NCBI GenBank assembly: GCA_044375275.1
Contig: JBILMZ010000162.1
Location: forward strand, 1-8,178
Length of the DNA: 8,178 bases
From: SZUA-430 sp044375275
GTDB lineage: Bacteria; Pseudomonadota; Alphaproteobacteria; Micropepsales; Micropepsaceae
Reading direction: 5' to 3'
In this document: positions 6,486 through 8,178 of the stretch, one piece after another
How positions within the stretch are numbered: position 1 is the first letter of the stretch
Layout: each line of letters opens with the position of its first letter
Notes under the pieces: generated by a model
Database searches by the model: none
The model's input: only the letters and a program-made list of their open reading frames with translations
Told to the model about the DNA's origin: nothing
Made by a program: the position numbers and the translations under genes

Positions 6486-6688
6486 GGAATTCCCTTTGGG
6501 TGCGCCCTTTGGTCAGGGCGCGGCCCGGCCAGACATTAACGAAGGCGAGACTGAACGCCAAGCGTGGCCGTCCTGAGGCGGAATTGTGCCCGCGCGCGCT
6601 TCACCTGCAGGTTGAAACGCCGCATGGGGATGACCACGCATTGTGGCTTTACCGCGGGAATGGCTCGCTTTAGCTTCCCCGACCTCAC
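6486..6688. promoter_or_regulatory. Divergent intergenic region between the lipoprotein gene and guaA
   Basis: This 203-bp spacer must hold promoters for both directions unless guaA is transcribed from within the lipoprotein gene. I could not identify a clear -35/-10 pair for either gene. Near the lipoprotein start it contains a 7-bp inverted repeat (6502-6508 with 6515-6521) and a duplicated octamer CCCTTTGG (6492-6499 and 6505-6512). No Pho-box-like tandem CTGTCAT repeats and no purine-riboswitch-like structure were visible. Confidence 0.5.
6502..6521 (-). repeat. Inverted repeat in the lipoprotein leader
   Basis: GCGCCCT (6502-6508) and AGGGCGC (6515-6521) are exact reverse complements around a 6-base loop. 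On the minus strand the hairpin would lie in the 5' leader, ending just four bases before the AAAGGG ribosome-binding site (6492-6497). The loop-side CCAAAGGG copy repeats the ribosome-binding-site octamer. It could affect translation of the operon's first gene or be an operator. There is no direct evidence for either. Confidence 0.35.
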
Positions 6689-8178
6689 ATGACACAGACC
6701 GTCCTGATCATCGATTTTGGTTCGCAGGTGACGCAGCTCATTGCCCGTCGCCTGCGCGAGCAAGGCACATATTGCGAAATCGTGCCCTTTCAATCCGCTG
6801 ACGCCTGGCTTCGCAAACAGCGTCCCGCCGCGATCATCCTCTCGGGATCTCCGGCAAGCACCACCGAGGCCGACAGTCCGCGCGCCCCGCAGCAGGTTTT
6901 CGAGGCGGGCATTCCCGTGCTCGGCATCTGCTATGGTGAGCAGCTGATGTGCACGCAGCTCGGCGGAAAGGTCGAGGCCGGCCACCACCGCGAGTTCGGC
7001 CGCGCGACGCTCGAGATCACGGAGACCTCGCCGTTCTTCGACGGCATCTGGGCCAAGGGCGCCAATGACGATGTCTGGATGAGCCACGGTGACCGTGTCA
7101 CCGCATTGCCGCCAGGCTTCAAGGTCATCGCCGTCAGCCAGAACGCGCCTTACGCCGCGATCGCCGACGAGGTGCGCAAGTTCTACGGCGTGCAGTTCCA
7201 CCCTGAGGTGGTGCACACGCCGCGCGGCGGTGAGCTGCTCAAGCGCTTCACGCAAGGGATCGCCGGGTGCAAGCCCGACTGGACGATGCAGTCTTTCCGC
7301 CGCACGATGGTCGAGCGCATCCGCGCGCAGGTGGGCCGGGGCCGAGTCGTGTGCGGCCTGTCCGGTGGCGTGGATTCTTCCGTTGCTGCCGTCCTGATCC
7401 ATGAAGCGATCGGCGAGCAGCTCACCTGCATCTTCGTCGACACCGGCATGATGCGCCACGGCGAGGCCGACGAGGTCGTGACGCTCTTCCGCGAGCACTA
7501 CAATATTCCGCTCGTTCATGTGAGCGCCGAGAAACTGTTCCTCGAGCGCCTGGCCGGCGTGAGCGACCCGGAGACGAAGCGCAAGCGCATCGGCGCTGCC
7601 TTCATCGAGATCTTCGACGCCGAAGCCCACAAGGTGGGTGACGTCGAGTTTCTGGCGCAGGGGACGCTTTACCCCGACGTGATCGAGAGCGTGTCCTACA
7701 CGGGCGGGCCGTCGGTTACGATCAAGTCACACCACAATGTGGGCGGCCTGCCGGAGCGCATGAAGCTGAAGCTGGTGGAACCGCTGCGCGAGCTCTTCAA
7801 GGACGAAGTGCGCGTGCTGGGCCGCGAGCTTGGCCTGCCGCCGAGCTTCGTCGGGCGCCATCCCTTCCCGGGCCCCGGCCTCGCGATCCGCATTCCCGGC
7901 GAGATCACGAAGGAGAAGCTCGACATATTGCGCAAGGCCGACGTCGTCTATCTCGAAGAGATCCGCAAGGCGGGGCTCTACGACAAGATCTGGCAGGCGT
8001 TTGCGGTGCTGCTGCCGGTGCGCACGGTTGGCGTGATGGGCGATGGGCGGACGTATGACTATGTCTGCGCGCTGCGCGCGGTGACGAGTACGGATGGGAT
8101 GACGGCGGACAGCTATCCGTTTGAGCATGCGTTTTTGTCGAGGGTGGCGACCCGGATCATCAATGAGGTGAAGGGGAT
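6689..8178 (+). CDS. guaA: GMP synthase (glutamine-hydrolysing), 3' end beyond the window
   Basis: GuaA converts XMP, ATP and glutamine into GMP in the cytoplasm, the last step of de novo guanine nucleotide synthesis. 496 residues are visible and the frame is still open at the window end after INEVKG. The family is about 520 residues, so only about 20 are missing. The class I glutamine amidotransferase domain (about 1-190) has LSGSPAS at 51-57, Cys81 in GICYGEQ and His171/Glu173 in FHPE. The ATP pyrophosphatase domain carries the P-loop SGGVDSS at 225-231, then QGTLYPDVIES at 324-334, IKSHHNVGGLP at 345-355 and EPLRELFKDEVR at 364-375. The dimerisation domain has GRHPFPGPGLAIR at 389-401 and VGVMGDGRTYDY. 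The start is fixed: an in-frame TAG lies at 6671-6673 and no other start codon lies between. No Shine-Dalgarno sequence is visible before the ATG. Confidence 0.97.
   Translation, partial: MTQTVLIIDFGSQVTQLIARRLREQGTYCEIVPFQSADAWLRKQRPAAIILSGSPASTTEADSPRAPQQVFEAGIPVLGICYGEQLMCTQLGGKVEAGHHREFGRATLEITETSPFFDGIWAKGANDDVWMSHGDRVTALPPGFKVIAVSQNAPYAAIADEVRKFYGVQFHPEVVHTPRGGELLKRFTQGIAGCKPDWTMQSFRRTMVERIRAQVGRGRVVCGLSGGVDSSVAAVLIHEAIGEQLTCIFVDTGMMRHGEADEVVTLFREHYNIPLVHVSAEKLFLERLAGVSDPETKRKRIGAAFIEIFDAEAHKVGDVEFLAQGTLYPDVIESVSYTGGPSVTIKSHHNVGGLPERMKLKLVEPLRELFKDEVRVLGRELGLPPSFVGRHPFPGPGLAIRIPGEITKEKLDILRKADVVYLEEIRKAGLYDKIWQAFAVLLPVRTVGVMGDGRTYDYVCALRAVTSTDGMTADSYPFEHAFLSRVATRIINEVKG

Noticed and set aside
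6486..6688. Pho box or purine-responsive riboswitch
   Set aside because: I looked for tandem CTGTCAT-like repeats and for a purine-riboswitch-like fold and saw neither.
6536..7630. Long minus-strand ORF (364 residues) opposite guaA
   Set aside because: It is antisense to the unmistakable GMP synthase frame, has no recognisable motifs, and is expected in high-GC DNA where the antisense of C/G-ending codons rarely has stops.

Overview
The window is a high-GC (roughly 60% or more), gene-dense bacterial chromosomal segment. The mix of a GuaA with a CYGEQ glutaminase motif, a PhyH-type dioxygenase, a long cystathionine gamma-synthase-family enzyme, a DUF4139-like membrane protein and strongly C/G-ending codons suggests an alphaproteobacterium, possibly of the Hyphomonadaceae/Caulobacterales type. 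That placement is an impression from protein features and was not tested. There are no rRNA or tRNA genes, CRISPR arrays, insertion sequences or phage genes.

Layout: (1) 1-334, plus strand: the 3' end of a phytanoyl-CoA dioxygenase-family gene. (2) 335-482: a 148-bp spacer with a perfect inverted repeat. (3) 483-1751, plus strand: a complete PLP-dependent cystathionine gamma-synthase / methionine gamma-lyase family enzyme. (4) 1748-2041, minus strand: no intact ORF, but two reading frames with coding-like third positions join into a small two-helix membrane protein if one base is restored near 1850-1860. Its stop codon overlaps the stop of the PLP gene. (5) 6485-2042, minus strand: a compact three-gene unit encoding, in transcription order, a lipoprotein, a large membrane-anchored DUF4139-like protein with a C-terminal coiled coil, and an exported alkaline phosphatase. 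The gaps are 30 and 52 bp. (6) 6486-6688: a divergent intergenic region. (7) 6689-8178, plus strand: guaA (GMP synthase), complete except for its last approximately 20 residues, which lie beyond the window.

How the parts fit: guaA and the PLP enzyme are ordinary nucleotide and sulfur-amino-acid metabolism genes. The minus-strand trio looks like an envelope module, because all three products carry export or anchoring signals (lipobox, N-terminal membrane helix, cleavable signal peptide) and are closely spaced. The phosphatase resembles the animal (placental/tissue-nonspecific) type rather than the E. coli PhoA type, and it ends in an unusual lysine/arginine tail. The most interesting items are this module, the phosphatase, the TonB-plug-like motif inside the DUF4139-like protein, and the frameshifted small membrane protein. 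I saw no strong evidence of an entirely new defence or mobile system.
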